A stretch of 64,000 nt of DNA from Candidatus Palauibacter scopulicola (GCF_947581915.1 NZ_CANPWG010000021.1:62001-126000), one strand, 5' to 3'. Positions 8,714 through 18,871 are shown, numbered from the stretch's first letter. The notes: generated by a model not told the origin, from the letters alone. A program made the numbers and translations.

Positions 8714-9727
8714 TCACGACGCCGAAGCGCGCATTTGACGCAACCCCGCGGCGATGAACGTCCACTGCAGCAGCATCTGGTCGCGCACCGGCATGGGGAC
8801 CAGTCCGTTCTTCCTCGCGTCGGCGGAGACGGCGTCCGGTGCGGCCCCCTCGGACAGGTCGTGCCTCCAGCCGTCGAGCCGTCGCTTCCAGCGTTCGGCG
8901 ACCGGATCCGGCGGGCCGGGCCTGTCGCCCACACCCGGGAGGATGAAGAGCGGCATCTCCGAGACGAGCGTGAGCGTGTCGTGGCCGAAGGAGCGCAGCG
9001 TTTCCATCGAACTCGGCCAGAAGCGCGACGCCGTCTCGGAGTCGCCGAGGGCTTCGAAGTGGGCGGCCATCCGTCTCGAGTCGGGCCGTGAGGCGAATCC
9101 CCGCTCGAAGCGGAAGAAACCCTTCTCGCCGTGACGCTCGACGTCGTGCAGCCGGTAACCGAGCGCCCGTGCGCGCCGGCGGCAGGAGGCCTTCAGCGCT
9201 TCGCAGCGGTCCTCCCATGCGCGGTCGATGAGGAAGAAGGGACCCGCGGCGAACCCCATCCCGTGCAGGGAGGCGTGCAGCGCGAACGGTCGATCGCAGG
9301 TGCGCCACCAGTCGTAGGCCGCGCGGTTCTCGGGCCGGGCGCCGGGATCGGCGTCGTCGCGCGGGAAGCCGAATTCGATGTCGTCGCCGGGCAGTTCCCG
9401 CACCTTGCCCGCCAGGTATCGCCCGAGGTCGTACGTTGCCGTATCGGGATCCTGCCACGGCGCGTTGCGGCGCTCGCCGTCCGGATTGATGTGCGGGATG
9501 ATCCACCACTGATGGCGGGTGAGCATCGGATCCTCGGCGTCGAGTCCCGCGAGGTAGCCGGCGAGACGACGCAGGAGGCGCGGACCCACCGGTTCGTCGG
9601 CGTGGCAGCCGCCGAGCAGACTCACGGCCTCGGGCCCCCGCCCGAAGCGGTAGCCCGGCACGGGCCGCCCTTCGCGGGACGACCCGAGGACGCACCCTGC
9701 ACCCGCGGGAACGTCGGGGGATGCCAT
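8714..9727 (-). CDS. M14-family zinc carboxypeptidase-like protein
   Basis: The core of an M14 metallopeptidase. The zinc ligands are HADEP (His and Glu) and the later His in HASLHG. HINPDGERRN is the usual substrate-arginine segment, and SEMP supplies the likely general-base Glu. SREGRPVPGYRFG near the N terminus is the family entry motif. The start is uncertain. ATG 9727 gives 337 residues. A GTG at 9865 gives 383 residues, but it has no properly spaced ribosome site, its extra residues look unstructured, and it would overlap a good promoter for the divergent gene. No signal peptide is obvious in either form, so a cytoplasmic amidopeptidase or deacylase role is possible. The gene is the first of the minus-strand peptidase run. 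Confidence 0.8.
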   Translation of the reverse strand: MASPDVPAGAGCVLGSSREGRPVPGYRFGRGPEAVSLLGGCHADEPVGPRLLRRLAGYLAGLDAEDPMLTRHQWWIIPHINPDGERRNAPWQDPDTATYDLGRYLAGKVRELPGDDIEFGFPRDDADPGARPENRAAYDWWRTCDRPFALHASLHGMGFAAGPFFLIDRAWEDRCEALKASCRRRARALGYRLHDVERHGEKGFFRFERGFASRPDSRRMAAHFEALGDSETASRFWPSSMETLRSFGHDTLTLVSEMPLFILPGVGDRPGPPDPVAERWKRRLDGWRHDLSEGAAPDAVSADARKNGLVPMPVRDQMLLQWTFIAAGLRQMRASAS

Positions 9728-9817
9728 GATGCCGTCGAACCGTGCTGTCAGCGGGGTCTCGATCGGCCTCTCCTTTCCGGCCGGCGGATCCGGATCCCGC
9801 TCCCGGTCGCGCCGGGG

Positions 9818-9846
9818 TTGGGCGGTGTCCTCCGTCACCCTACATT
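9818..9846 (+). promoter_or_regulatory. Predicted sigma-70-type promoter for the helix-hairpin-helix membrane protein
   Basis: TTGGGC at 9818-9823 and TACATT at 9841-9846 are separated by exactly 17 bases. Transcription would start near 9853, about 54 bases before the ATG at 9907. The match is moderate, but the spacing is ideal and the gene has no upstream partner on this strand. Confidence 0.45.
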
Positions 9847-9906
9847 GGGTTCCCCTTCGCGTCACCTCGCGGCGGGAATACGCCGGAACCGGGAGTCCGA
9901 TCGAAG

Positions 9907-10494
9907 ATGATGGATGTCCTGACCCCGATCGTCGTTCTGGGGCTGATGCTGGCCGCGCTGGCAGGTTTTTTCGTCGGCTGGTGGATCCGAGGCCGACAGA
10001 TCGCCGGAAGAGAGCTGACGCTCAAGCGTCGGTTCGACAACCGCCTCTCCGCCATTGAAGAGGACTCGCGGCGGGTGCTGGAGCGCGCGCGGATCGAATC
10101 GGAGGCGGCGCGGCAGAAGGTCGAGGCCGAGCGGGACAGCCTCTACACCCGCCTCTCGAAGCTGGACCCCGAGGTGGGCCGGATGCTGGCTCCGGCGCGG
10201 CGCGCCGGCCTCCCCCGGACGCGAGCGGGTCGCAGGCGCACTGCGCGTCCCCTGGCCGTGGAAGGGGTGGGCGTCGGGGCCACGCGCGAGCGCGACGATC
10301 TGACGCGCATCAAGGGAATCGGCCCCACCTTCGAGGCACGCCTGAACGCGATGGGCTACCGGACGTACCTCGATCTGGCCCGGTGGACCTCCGAAGACCT
10401 CGACGCCCTCGGCAGGGGGCTCGGCGCACGGATCCGGCTCAAGGAGTGGTCCGAGCGGGCGGCCGAACTCCATCGCCGGAAGTACGGTACGTAG
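9907..10494 (+). CDS. Membrane-anchored coiled-coil protein with C-terminal helix-hairpin-helix domain
   Basis: A 195-residue protein. Residues about 5-26 form one membrane helix (VVLGLMLAALAGFFVGWWI). A charged coiled coil runs from about 35 to 90, rich in Arg/Glu/Ala. A basic linker follows, and then a helix-hairpin-helix unit from about 133 to 185 with IKGIGPTFEARLNAMGY, the classic GIGP hairpin found in nucleic-acid-binding proteins. Similar small anchored HhH proteins occur widely without a known role. The HhH may bind DNA at the membrane, or act only as a protein module. It converges with the AddA-like gene, with 18 bases between the stops. Confidence 0.72.
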   Translation: MMDVLTPIVVLGLMLAALAGFFVGWWIRGRQIAGRELTLKRRFDNRLSAIEEDSRRVLERARIESEAARQKVEAERDSLYTRLSKLDPEVGRMLAPARRAGLPRTRAGRRRTARPLAVEGVGVGATRERDDLTRIKGIGPTFEARLNAMGYRTYLDLARWTSEDLDALGRGLGARIRLKEWSERAAELHRRKYGT

Positions 10495-10512
10495 CATCGG
10501 CGCATCTCCGAA

Positions 10513-13500
10513 CTAGAGCGCCAGCACGATGCCTCGGGCCGGCTCTCCGCTGGCCCGCTCGATCGCTTCGACGTAGCAGGCGACCTGCACCTCGTACTCG
10601 GTACGCGCCGCGGCGGGGCGGCGGTCCGTCTTGTAGTCGACGACCGTCCACCGGGGGCCGGATCCGGTGACCTCGCGGAAGGCGAGGTCCGCGACCCCCT
10701 CCACGATGCCCGCGCCTCGCTCCCGGCCCTGCTCTCCATCCGGCGCCACGGCCTCACCCACGTGGAAGACCGGGACCTCGCGCTGAACCGCACCGGGCCC
10801 GGAGGCCAGCGCGGCACGCGCCCGGTCGAGCACTTCGTGGTCCAGCGCGCGCGCCACGAGCGCCGCCGCCGCGACGATTTCGGTTTCGGGACTCCCCAGC
10901 GTGCGACCCAGCGTACCGGCCAGCGCTTCGACGACGCCGGAGTCCGCGTCGAGGCGGACCGCGGCGAGCATGCGATGGACGAGATCGCCGAACCGCTCGC
11001 CGCCCGGACGCCCCGCCCCGTCCGGCCCCTCGGCTTCCGGCCTCGGCACGTCGATCCACGAGACCCGGACGTCGGAGGGGGGCGGCTCGCCGGCATCGGC
11101 CGCTTCGGCGGCGCGGCCCGCGATCGCCCGGGCCGTAGTAACGGATATCGTCCGACTTCCCCCGGCCTTCAACCTCGCCGCGCGAGACGCCTGCCACTCC
11201 CGGTGCGCGCCGCGCCCCGCCTCGACATCCAGAGTGGGCTGTTCCTCCCTCTCCACCTCGAGCAATCGGCGCTGGCGATCGCCCGCCCGCGGATCCGGGT
11301 CCAGATCGAGCGCGGCGGGATCCCACCACACGATGTCCGTGTCCGCTTCAGCGGTATGCAGCCCCGGCGCGACCGAGTCGCTGGGCGTCGGGCGCTGACC
11401 ACCCTTCCGATCCGGGCGATCGAGGACCGACTCGGCGCGGAAGGCCGGAGCTCCCAGGCCCTCGGCGGAGGACGGTTGACGCCGCGCGCCGCGTGATGGA
11501 TATACTGCGGGATTCAAAGACTCGAGCCACCATTCGCCGTCTTCCCCGGAGAAGCCTCCGAGCCCGTCTCGGCCGTCGCCAAGGGCCGGCACGACGAGCA
11601 GATCGCGCGCCCGCGTGGCCGCCACGTACGCGAGCCGGTCCGCCTCGGCCATTTCCCGGCGCCGCTCGATCTCGGCGTTGTCCAGGATGTCGCGCGGGGT
11701 CGCGCCGCAGAGCCGCTGGGCCCAGAGGCGCCGGGCCGGGTCCACGTAGCGCGACGGCGGATCGTGGGCCGCGGCGCAGGTCATGTCCGCCAGGATGACG
11801 ACCGGGAACTCGAGCCCCTTGGCCTTGTGTACCGTCATCATCCGCACGCCCTCGGTCCCCTCCTCCACTATCGGCGCCTCCTCGGACTGCCCGCGTTCGG
11901 CTTCGTCCTCGAGGCGGTCGAGAAACGCCCGGAAGGAAGCGCTGCCCCGGCGCTCGAACGCACGCGCCCGGTCGACGAGCCGAAGGACGTTGGCCAGCGC
12001 CTGCTCGCCCGTCGGCCAGATCGCGATGCCCGCGTGGGCGCGGGCGGCCGAGAGCAGGCGCCGGACCGTCTCCGGGATCGGGCGCCGGTTCCGATGCCGA
12101 TGGAGGTCGCCGAGGAGCCCGAGCACCGTCGCCACATCCCGCAGTTCGGGCTTCAGCGCCGTTCCGTCCTCTCTTCGTCCGTTTCCGCCGGTCTCGCCGT
12201 CCGGCCGCCACCCGGCGAGCGGATGCAGCGGACCCACATCGACGCCGAACTCGAACAGTGCGCGATCGCCGAGCGAGAAGAGCGGACCCCGGAGAGCGGC
12301 GTAGACCGCCAGCCGGTCGTCCGGCCACTCGATGGCCGTGAGCGCATTCCGGACGGCGAGCACCTCCTCGCGATCGTGGTACGAGCGGCCACCGACCAGC
12401 ACATGGGGAACGGCGCGGGCCTCGAGCGCACGCACGTAGGGGCGCGTCACATCCTCTCCCCACTTCTGAAAGCGGCGGAAGAGGAGGCAGATATGGCGGG
12501 CCTGGACCGGAACCGGATCCTCGGGGCGCTCCCGTTCCGTCACGACCCAGCCCGACTCGCGGACCAGCCAGCGCACCATCTCTCCGACCGCGACGGGGAG
12601 GGATTCCTCGATCTCGATGCCCCGCACCTTGCCGAAGCGTCCGTACGGTTTCGGGACCGGCAGGGCGATGACGGCGGGCTGGCTTGCGGTGTCCGCGCGG
12701 AAGGGCGCGAGCGGCACGTAGGCCGCCTGGCTGCCGTCCTCGCTCGCCTTCATGCGGGTCTCGAACGCCCCGTTCACCGCGGCCTGCAGGCGCGGCTGCG
12801 ACCGGAAGCTCGTGGACAGGTGCAGCACGCGGGCATTCGCGTCCCGCAGGCGCCGTTTCGTCTTCTCGTACAGCATCACGTCCGCCCGGCGGAAGCGGTA
12901 GATCGACTGCTTCGGATCGCCGACGACGAAGAGCTTGCCCCTCGCGGGCACGATGCGCTCCGGCCGCGTCTCCGTCGGGTCCTCGCCGCACAGGAGGAGG
13001 AGGATCTCGACCTGCAGCGGATCGGTGTCCTGGAACTCGTCGACGAAGAACCGCATGAATCGTTTGCGGTAGTGCGCCCGGATCTCCGCATTGTCGCGCA
13101 GGAGGTCCCGCGCCCGGAGCAGGAGGTCCACGAAATCGAGGCAACCGTCGCGGCGTTTCGCCCTCTCGTACCGCTCCGTCACGGGCCAGAGTTCGCCCCG
13201 CAGGTGCGCCGCCAGGTCCGCGTCCGCCGTCTGCAGGATCTCCTCGACCTGCGCCCTGACCTCGTCGCGGCGGGCGACGACATCCGCCTTCGCGAGGCCG
13301 CCGCCGAAATCGCGCGAGCGGAACCCGCGCCAGAACCAGCCGCGCCAGCGGGCGCCCACGAAGGACCGCAACCAGGCTTCCAGGTAGTCATGATCGCGCC
13401 CGCGAGTCTGCTCCCGCCGTTCGATCTCGCGCACGCCGCGTTCGATGTGGCGCAGGTTCTTCGTGAGAAAATCGTCCGGGCGGGAGGCCAAGGGGGCGAA

Positions 13501-14157
13501 CGCGGCGAGTTCCCGCAGAAGGTCGAGCGCGCGGTCGAGTTGGGCCTCCCGGTCCCACTCGGGTCTGGACCACGGCGCATCGAAGTCGCGCTGGTCCACG
13601 AGACTGCCGACGGCCGCCCGCAGGGCCGCGCGCGGACCGCCCGAATTCCGCCGATAGTGACGGCGCAGCGCCCGCCTCACGCCGGGACCGGGGTCCGCCA
13701 GCGCGCCCTCGAACCAGCCCTCGAAGGCGCCATCGAGGAGACGGCCGGCTTCGTCGTCCGCGGCGACCCGGAACGCCGGATCGACGCCGGCCTCGATCGG
13801 CCGCTCGCGCAACAGGTCGGCGCAGAAGCCGTGAATCGTGCCGATGTGCGCGAGTTCCAGGTGGCCGAGCGCACGCGAGAAACGGTCACGGGCGCCCCCC
13901 TCGCCCTCAGCCTGCCGGGCCTCCTCGATGGCCGCCCGCAGTCGGAGCTTCATCTCGCCGGCCGCCTTCTCCGTGAAGGTGACGGCGACGATGTCCTCCA
14001 GCGTGTCCGGTCCGCGTCTCAGCACCTCGACGATTCGGTCCGTGAGCGCGGTCGTCTTCCCCGTCCCGGCCGCCGCCTCGACGAAGAGCGTGTCATCGAG
14101 ATCGTACCGGATCGCGTCGCGGGCCTCCTGGTCGGCAAGTCCGACGGGCCGGGTCAC
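10513..14157 (-). CDS. addA: AddA/RecB-type UvrD helicase with C-terminal nuclease domain
   Basis: A 1214-residue protein. The N-terminal UvrD-like SF1 helicase has Walker A AAAGTGKT at 28-35, motif Ia FTEKAAGEM, TIHGF, and Walker B/motif II DEFQDTD at 373-379. Further helicase motifs follow, including GDPKQSIYRFRRAD and VMTVHKAKGLEFP-like residues. The C-terminal RecB-family PD-(D/E)XK nuclease shows VVDYKTD with Asp1174 and Lys1176. The length matches AddA. It should unwind and degrade double-strand break ends with its partner encoded just upstream. The GTG start at 14157 overlaps the stop of that partner (GTGA), indicating translational coupling. The symbol is given on family and pairing; a RecB-like naming is also used for such proteins. 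Confidence 0.9.
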   Translation of the reverse strand: MTRPVGLADQEARDAIRYDLDDTLFVEAAAGTGKTTALTDRIVEVLRRGPDTLEDIVAVTFTEKAAGEMKLRLRAAIEEARQAEGEGGARDRFSRALGHLELAHIGTIHGFCADLLRERPIEAGVDPAFRVAADDEAGRLLDGAFEGWFEGALADPGPGVRRALRRHYRRNSGGPRAALRAAVGSLVDQRDFDAPWSRPEWDREAQLDRALDLLRELAAFAPLASRPDDFLTKNLRHIERGVREIERREQTRGRDHDYLEAWLRSFVGARWRGWFWRGFRSRDFGGGLAKADVVARRDEVRAQVEEILQTADADLAAHLRGELWPVTERYERAKRRDGCLDFVDLLLRARDLLRDNAEIRAHYRKRFMRFFVDEFQDTDPLQVEILLLLCGEDPTETRPERIVPARGKLFVVGDPKQSIYRFRRADVMLYEKTKRRLRDANARVLHLSTSFRSQPRLQAAVNGAFETRMKASEDGSQAAYVPLAPFRADTASQPAVIALPVPKPYGRFGKVRGIEIEESLPVAVGEMVRWLVRESGWVVTERERPEDPVPVQARHICLLFRRFQKWGEDVTRPYVRALEARAVPHVLVGGRSYHDREEVLAVRNALTAIEWPDDRLAVYAALRGPLFSLGDRALFEFGVDVGPLHPLAGWRPDGETGGNGRREDGTALKPELRDVATVLGLLGDLHRHRNRRPIPETVRRLLSAARAHAGIAIWPTGEQALANVLRLVDRARAFERRGSASFRAFLDRLEDEAERGQSEEAPIVEEGTEGVRMMTVHKAKGLEFPVVILADMTCAAAHDPPSRYVDPARRLWAQRLCGATPRDILDNAEIERRREMAEADRLAYVAATRARDLLVVPALGDGRDGLGGFSGEDGEWWLESLNPAVYPSRGARRQPSSAEGLGAPAFRAESVLDRPDRKGGQRPTPSDSVAPGLHTAEADTDIVWWDPAALDLDPDPRAGDRQRRLLEVEREEQPTLDVEAGRGAHREWQASRAARLKAGGSRTISVTTARAIAGRAAEAADAGEPPPSDVRVSWIDVPRPEAEGPDGAGRPGGERFGDLVHRMLAAVRLDADSGVVEALAGTLGRTLGSPETEIVAAAALVARALDHEVLDRARAALASGPGAVQREVPVFHVGEAVAPDGEQGRERGAGIVEGVADLAFREVTGSGPRWTVVDYKTDRRPAAARTEYEVQVACYVEAIERASGEPARGIVLAL

Positions 14158-17100
14158 GGGTATTCCCTCAGGCGCCGCAGCTCGACCGGCGGAGGCTTGC
14201 GCCGGGTGCGGCGTTCCTCGTCGGGCCCGCACACCTGCCGGTAGTCGCACCAGCGGCACGCGTCCTCCCGCGGGAGCGCCGGGAAACTCCCGGCCTCGAA
14301 GGCCCCGCTCACGATCTCGCTCAGGAGCCCCGCCGCTTCGAGCGCGCGGTCGTCGAGCGGTACGACGTGGTCCCGGAACTCGCCATCCGCGGTGCAGTAG
14401 TAGAGCCGGCCCGATTCCACCCGCTGCTCCGGGAACAGCGACTGCGCGGCGAGCGCGTAGAGGACCGGCTGCAGGAGTTCGCCTCCCTGGATCGTCGCGC
14501 CCGCCTTGGCCCGGTGCCGACCCGTCTTGTGGTCCGTGACTCGCAGGACGCCGGCCGGCGTCCGTTCGATCAGGTCGATCGCGCCGCGGAGCTTCAGCCC
14601 GACCGCCAGGTCGACGGGTTCCCCCACGGAGTGCGCGTCGCGGTTGGGGTCCCGGGGGAGGCCGAAGGAGAGCTCGAAGCGCCACGGCTCGTAGGGCGAC
14701 CGACTGTCGCGCTCGCGCAGCAGCCACTCCCGCAGGTCCTGCCGGATCGCTTCGATGCCGTCGTCCCAGATCCGGTCGATCGCCGGCACGAGACGGTCGC
14801 GGAAGTCCCCCGCCACCTTCTCTAGCACCTCCTCGAGGAGTTCGGACACCCGCGCATCGTTCTCCGGTCCCACGGGAAGGAGGGGCCGGTCCTTCGTGCT
14901 CTCGGCCTGGAGCCGGGTCAGGAGTTCGAACTGGACCTGGTGTACGAGCGAACCGCGCTGCAGCGGGTCGAGCGCCTCGATCCCGAGCGGGGCCTCGCGC
15001 GGCCGCAGGCCTTGAATCGCCTGCAGATAGAAGCGGTACGGGCATGCCGCGAAGTGCTGCAGCGCCGTCGCCGAGTAGGGACGCGCGCCGGGCGACTGCT
15101 CCGCCAGCGCTTCCGCGGCTCGCTCCGAGAGCTGAACGAGTCCGTCCGCCCACGTCCAGCGCGGCACCTCCCAGCGGTAGGCGCGGAAACGGAGGGCACG
15201 CGCGAGATGGGGGTTCGAGTGGAGGAGATGACCCGCGGCCTTCACCGCGCGTTCGCCGCGGAGATCGTGCCTGTCGAGTTCGTCGAGCACCGCGAGGTCG
15301 TACTCCGCCTCGTCGATCGCCTGCGCGCGGGATTTCGGCGCCGGCCATCCGATCCGCGCTTCGGAGACCTCTTCCGCCCGCTGCGCAAGTTCCTCGAAGC
15401 CGGGCAGCCGGCCCTCCACCGCCTGCATCGCCTCGAGCGCGTAGAAGGAGGGGACGCGGGGCCGGGTCTTCATCGCGTCGATGCGCGGGTAGGAGAGGAC
15501 GACCTGCTTCCGCGCCGCCCCGACCGCGAGTCTGAACGCGAGCCGCTCCCGCCGCACGCGGCCGGGGTTCGTCTCGAGGCGGCCGGGGGCCAGCCGTTCG
15601 CGCATCTCGTCGAGCAGGATCGGGTCTTCCCCGATCTTGGGAGGAAACACGCGCTCGGCCATGCCGGGGACGAACACGACGTCGAAGGCGAGCCCCCGTG
15701 CCGCGTCGATGGGCCCGACGAACACGCGGCCGTAGCGATTCCCGGGCGAACGTTCGGCGACCTCCAGGAGCCGGGGCGTGAGCACGCGCAGGACCTCGTC
15801 CAGCTCGACCGGGCCCAGCGGCCCCATCGGCGTGAGGTCGGACAGGACGCCGAGCACTTGGCCGGGCCGCCGCAGCGCGCGGGCGGCGAGGGCGTTCAGC
15901 GCGGCCAGCCAGCGCGCCCAGCGGGCCTCAGCGGGCAGTTCGGACAGCTCGGCCAGCAGTGGCAGCGCATATGCCCGGAGGAAGGCGAGATTGGCGCGCG
16001 TCCCATCGATCCGCGCGGGACGCGGGTCTTCGCCGTCCTCCGCCTCAAGCGCGTCGCGCTTGGACTCGAGCTCCGCGTCGAGACCGTCGAGTCGCCGCTC
16101 CCAGCGCTCCAAGCCGCCGACGACGGCCGCGTCGACGAGCAGTTGCTCCCACCGCCGCGGCACCCGATCCGGGTCCTCCCCCTCGTCCGGCACTTCGCCG
16201 ATCGAGACGTACTCCGAAAAACGAAGCGCCGAGTAGTCTTCGGCCCGGCAACGGAGAAGCGCCAGAAAGGCCCGGCCCGCCGGATTCGGACGCCGGACGC
16301 CGCGCGCGAACCAGGGGTGGATTCCCGCACGATTGAGGGCCTCCTCCAGGTACGGCCGATAGTCTTCGGGTTGCCGGAGGAGGATCGCGCACCGGTCGAA
16401 GGGCGTTCCGGCCTCGGCGAGCGAGGTGAGCCGCCGGGCGATCTCCACGGCTTCCCGGCCCTCTCCGGGAGCGGAGAACACGGTCACGGCATCGTCCGCG
16501 ACGGATTCGGGCGGCGCCGGGCCGAAGAGGTTCGCGTGAAGGCGCCGGATCGCCCCCACGGAGGCCCCATCGGTCCGGGGGGGCTCGGAGGTGTGCGCAC
16601 CCGCTTCTTTCAGCGCCCGCAGCGTGCGGTCATCCCCCTCGGGCACGGTCGCGAGCAGGTCGCAGCCGCGCTCGATGAGGGCCGCGACGAACCGTCCCTC
16701 CAGCTCCGTCCAGATCCGGGCGTCGAGAATCAGGAACCGGTCGTCCACGATGCCCCGCCGGGCGTCCGGATCGCGGAGCGCCGACCGCGCGGCCTCGAAG
16801 ACGGCGGCTCGATCCGCCAGTCCCGCCGCCCTCCACTCCGCCTCGACCGCTTCGCAGAGGGCGGCGAGGTCCCCGTCGACGGGAGCGACCCCGGACGGCG
16901 CCACCCCCGCCATGCGAAGGCGGTCCACGGCGTCTCCCACGGCGCGAACGAACCCGGGCGTGTCCGACACCGCGGCCAGGCGGCCGAGTTGCCGCCGATC
17001 GAGCCCCGTCAGCGCCCGCGCCACGATGGCGTCGCGCGCCACCGCCTCTCCGGTCGCCCTTCCATCGGCGGCGAGCCGCGAGAGCGCGACGTCGCGGGCC

Positions 17101-17306
17101 AGGAGGGAGAGCGTAGTGCGGCGCCAGCCCATCGCGGCCCCGGCCGTCCGCGCCCCGCGCAGCAGCAGTTCGTGCGGCCCGGACAGCGTCTCGCCGATGA
17201 CCGTCGCGCCCGCCCCGGAGGGTTGTTCTTCGAGCCATTTCCGCGCGGCGCCGAAGCGCACGGCGGCGGTCGGGGAGACGATGAAGCGGGCGGAAGGAGC
17301 AGACAT
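14154..17306 (-). CDS. addB: AddB-type nuclease/helicase-like subunit with iron-sulfur cysteines
   Basis: A 1050-residue protein. The N-terminal part resembles a degenerate helicase without a clear Walker A, as in many AddB relatives. The C-terminal PD-(D/E)XK nuclease shows GAIDLIER and TDHKTG (Asp about 925, Lys about 927). Four cysteines fit the AddB iron-sulfur staple: Cys about 755 in FAACPYRF and Cys about 1017, 1020 and 1026 in CRWCDYRQVC. Together with the next gene it would form an AddAB end-resection nuclease. ATG 17306 is preferred to the GTG at 17312; the two differ by two codons. It is transcribed away from the amidohydrolase at 17441, with 134 bases between them that should hold both promoters. 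Confidence 0.9.
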   Translation of the reverse strand: MSAPSARFIVSPTAAVRFGAARKWLEEQPSGAGATVIGETLSGPHELLLRGARTAGAAMGWRRTTLSLLARDVALSRLAADGRATGEAVARDAIVARALTGLDRRQLGRLAAVSDTPGFVRAVGDAVDRLRMAGVAPSGVAPVDGDLAALCEAVEAEWRAAGLADRAAVFEAARSALRDPDARRGIVDDRFLILDARIWTELEGRFVAALIERGCDLLATVPEGDDRTLRALKEAGAHTSEPPRTDGASVGAIRRLHANLFGPAPPESVADDAVTVFSAPGEGREAVEIARRLTSLAEAGTPFDRCAILLRQPEDYRPYLEEALNRAGIHPWFARGVRRPNPAGRAFLALLRCRAEDYSALRFSEYVSIGEVPDEGEDPDRVPRRWEQLLVDAAVVGGLERWERRLDGLDAELESKRDALEAEDGEDPRPARIDGTRANLAFLRAYALPLLAELSELPAEARWARWLAALNALAARALRRPGQVLGVLSDLTPMGPLGPVELDEVLRVLTPRLLEVAERSPGNRYGRVFVGPIDAARGLAFDVVFVPGMAERVFPPKIGEDPILLDEMRERLAPGRLETNPGRVRRERLAFRLAVGAARKQVVLSYPRIDAMKTRPRVPSFYALEAMQAVEGRLPGFEELAQRAEEVSEARIGWPAPKSRAQAIDEAEYDLAVLDELDRHDLRGERAVKAAGHLLHSNPHLARALRFRAYRWEVPRWTWADGLVQLSERAAEALAEQSPGARPYSATALQHFAACPYRFYLQAIQGLRPREAPLGIEALDPLQRGSLVHQVQFELLTRLQAESTKDRPLLPVGPENDARVSELLEEVLEKVAGDFRDRLVPAIDRIWDDGIEAIRQDLREWLLRERDSRSPYEPWRFELSFGLPRDPNRDAHSVGEPVDLAVGLKLRGAIDLIERTPAGVLRVTDHKTGRHRAKAGATIQGGELLQPVLYALAAQSLFPEQRVESGRLYYCTADGEFRDHVVPLDDRALEAAGLLSEIVSGAFEAGSFPALPREDACRWCDYRQVCGPDEERRTRRKPPPVELRRLREYP

Positions 17307-17440
17307 GTCCACAACCTATCGCCGCGATCGCAACGCGCCATCAACGCCCCGCGAACGATGCACTGCTTGACGCCGCCGAGGGCCGCGGACGATCCTCAGA
17401 AATGACCCTCCCGTACCGCTTCGTCTCCGCGTAGCCGCCC

Positions 17441-18871
17441 GTGGCCGCCATCGACCGCCGCGACTTCGTGCGGGGCGCCGCGCTGACCGGCGCCGGGCTC
17501 GCCCTCGGCTGCGGCGGGGAGGGCCGTCGCGCGGGACCGCCATCGGCCGCCGACCCATCGGCCGGCGGCGCGCCGGCTCCTCCTCTGCTCATCGACGGGG
17601 CCAGCGTCTTCGATGTCCGGGCCGGCGCCATGCGCCCGGGCACGAGCGTCCTCGTCCGGGCCGGCCGCATCGAAGCCGTCGCCCCCGCCGCCGAGCTGAA
17701 CGCCGATGCCGACGCCGCCGCGGGCGCGGCGCGCATCGACGGGGCCGGCATCTTCGTCCTCCCCGGCCTCATCGACGCGCACGTGCACGTCACCCACATC
17801 CTCTACCAGTCGTACATGACCGGCGACGAGGTCCTGCCCTTCTACCTCGGACACGGGGTGACCTCGATCCGGAGCACGGGGGACAACGTCCCGGCCCAGC
17901 GCCTCATCGAGCGCTACGCCGACGACCACCCGGAGATCTCCCCCAACGTCTTCCGGTGCAGCTTCCTCATCGACGGCAACCCGCCCTGGCACCCCGATGT
18001 CGGCTGGTACCTGGCGACCCCCGCCGACGTGGAGCCCTTCGTGGCGGACATGGCGGCGTGGGGCGTAAAGACGCTCAAGCTCTATGTCGGCGCCGGGCGC
18101 GAGATCGGGCGCCGCGTGATCGAGGTCGGCCACGAACACGGTCTCGTCGTGAGCGGACACCTCCTCGACTATCACACGGCGGACGCCGTGAGCGACGGGC
18201 TCGACTGCGTCGAGCACATCTACACGGTGTCCAACTTCCTGCTCGACGACCCCGACGACCGCCATTCGATCAACCTCGACTCGGACGAGGCGCGCCGCCT
18301 CATCGACATCATCGCCGAACACGGCGCGCGCGTCGACCCGACGCTCATGGTCTTCTGGGGTACGCTCCTGTTCATGGACCTCCCGGAGGTCTACGGACAC
18401 CCCGACCACGACCCCATGCCGGCCCGACTCAAGGCGTTCTGGGACAAGGATCGGGAGCGGCGAAGCCTGGACTGGGGCGCGGCCCCGGTCTCGGTGCGCC
18501 AGGGGACGTGGGAGAAGTACCTGCGGCTCACCGGCATGCTGCATGAAGCCGGCGTGCAGTTGCTCGTCGGGACCGACGCCCCGGAGCCGCAGGTCGCGCC
18601 GGGCGCGTCGCTGCACCACGAGATGGAGTTTCTGGTCGAGGCCGGCATGCCGGCACGAGAGGTCCTCTCCGCCGCCACGCTCGAGAACGCGCGGATTCTG
18701 AAGGAGGAGGAGAACCGCGGCGCCGTCGAGGCCGGGCTCGAGGCCGATCTCGTGCTCCTCGAAGCGGACCCTCTCGAGGACATCCGTAACACGAGGCGCA
18801 TCCGGACCGTAGTGCGCGCCGGACGCCCCCTCGATCCCGCACGCATTCTCGCCGCGGCGCCGGCGGAATAG
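17441..18871 (+). CDS. Secreted amidohydrolase (metal-dependent hydrolase superfamily), Tat lipoprotein
   Basis: A 476-residue protein with a GTG start. The N terminus RRDFVRG followed by a hydrophobic run and LALGCGG is a twin-arginine lipoprotein signal. The metal site is HVHVTH in GLIDAHVHVTH. Later ligand candidates are in VVSGHL and VEHIYT, and the closing Asp is in GTDAPEP. This is the imidazolonepropionase/prolidase-like branch of amidohydrolases, which cleaves C-N bonds in cyclic amides or dipeptides. Its lipoprotein export argues for use on external substrates. It is followed by the next serine hydrolase after about 40 bases, so the two may be one transcript. The substrate is unknown. 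Confidence 0.85.
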   Translation: MAAIDRRDFVRGAALTGAGLALGCGGEGRRAGPPSAADPSAGGAPAPPLLIDGASVFDVRAGAMRPGTSVLVRAGRIEAVAPAAELNADADAAAGAARIDGAGIFVLPGLIDAHVHVTHILYQSYMTGDEVLPFYLGHGVTSIRSTGDNVPAQRLIERYADDHPEISPNVFRCSFLIDGNPPWHPDVGWYLATPADVEPFVADMAAWGVKTLKLYVGAGREIGRRVIEVGHEHGLVVSGHLLDYHTADAVSDGLDCVEHIYTVSNFLLDDPDDRHSINLDSDEARRLIDIIAEHGARVDPTLMVFWGTLLFMDLPEVYGHPDHDPMPARLKAFWDKDRERRSLDWGAAPVSVRQGTWEKYLRLTGMLHEAGVQLLVGTDAPEPQVAPGASLHHEMEFLVEAGMPAREVLSAATLENARILKEEENRGAVEAGLEADLVLLEADPLEDIRNTRRIRTVVRAGRPLDPARILAAAPAE

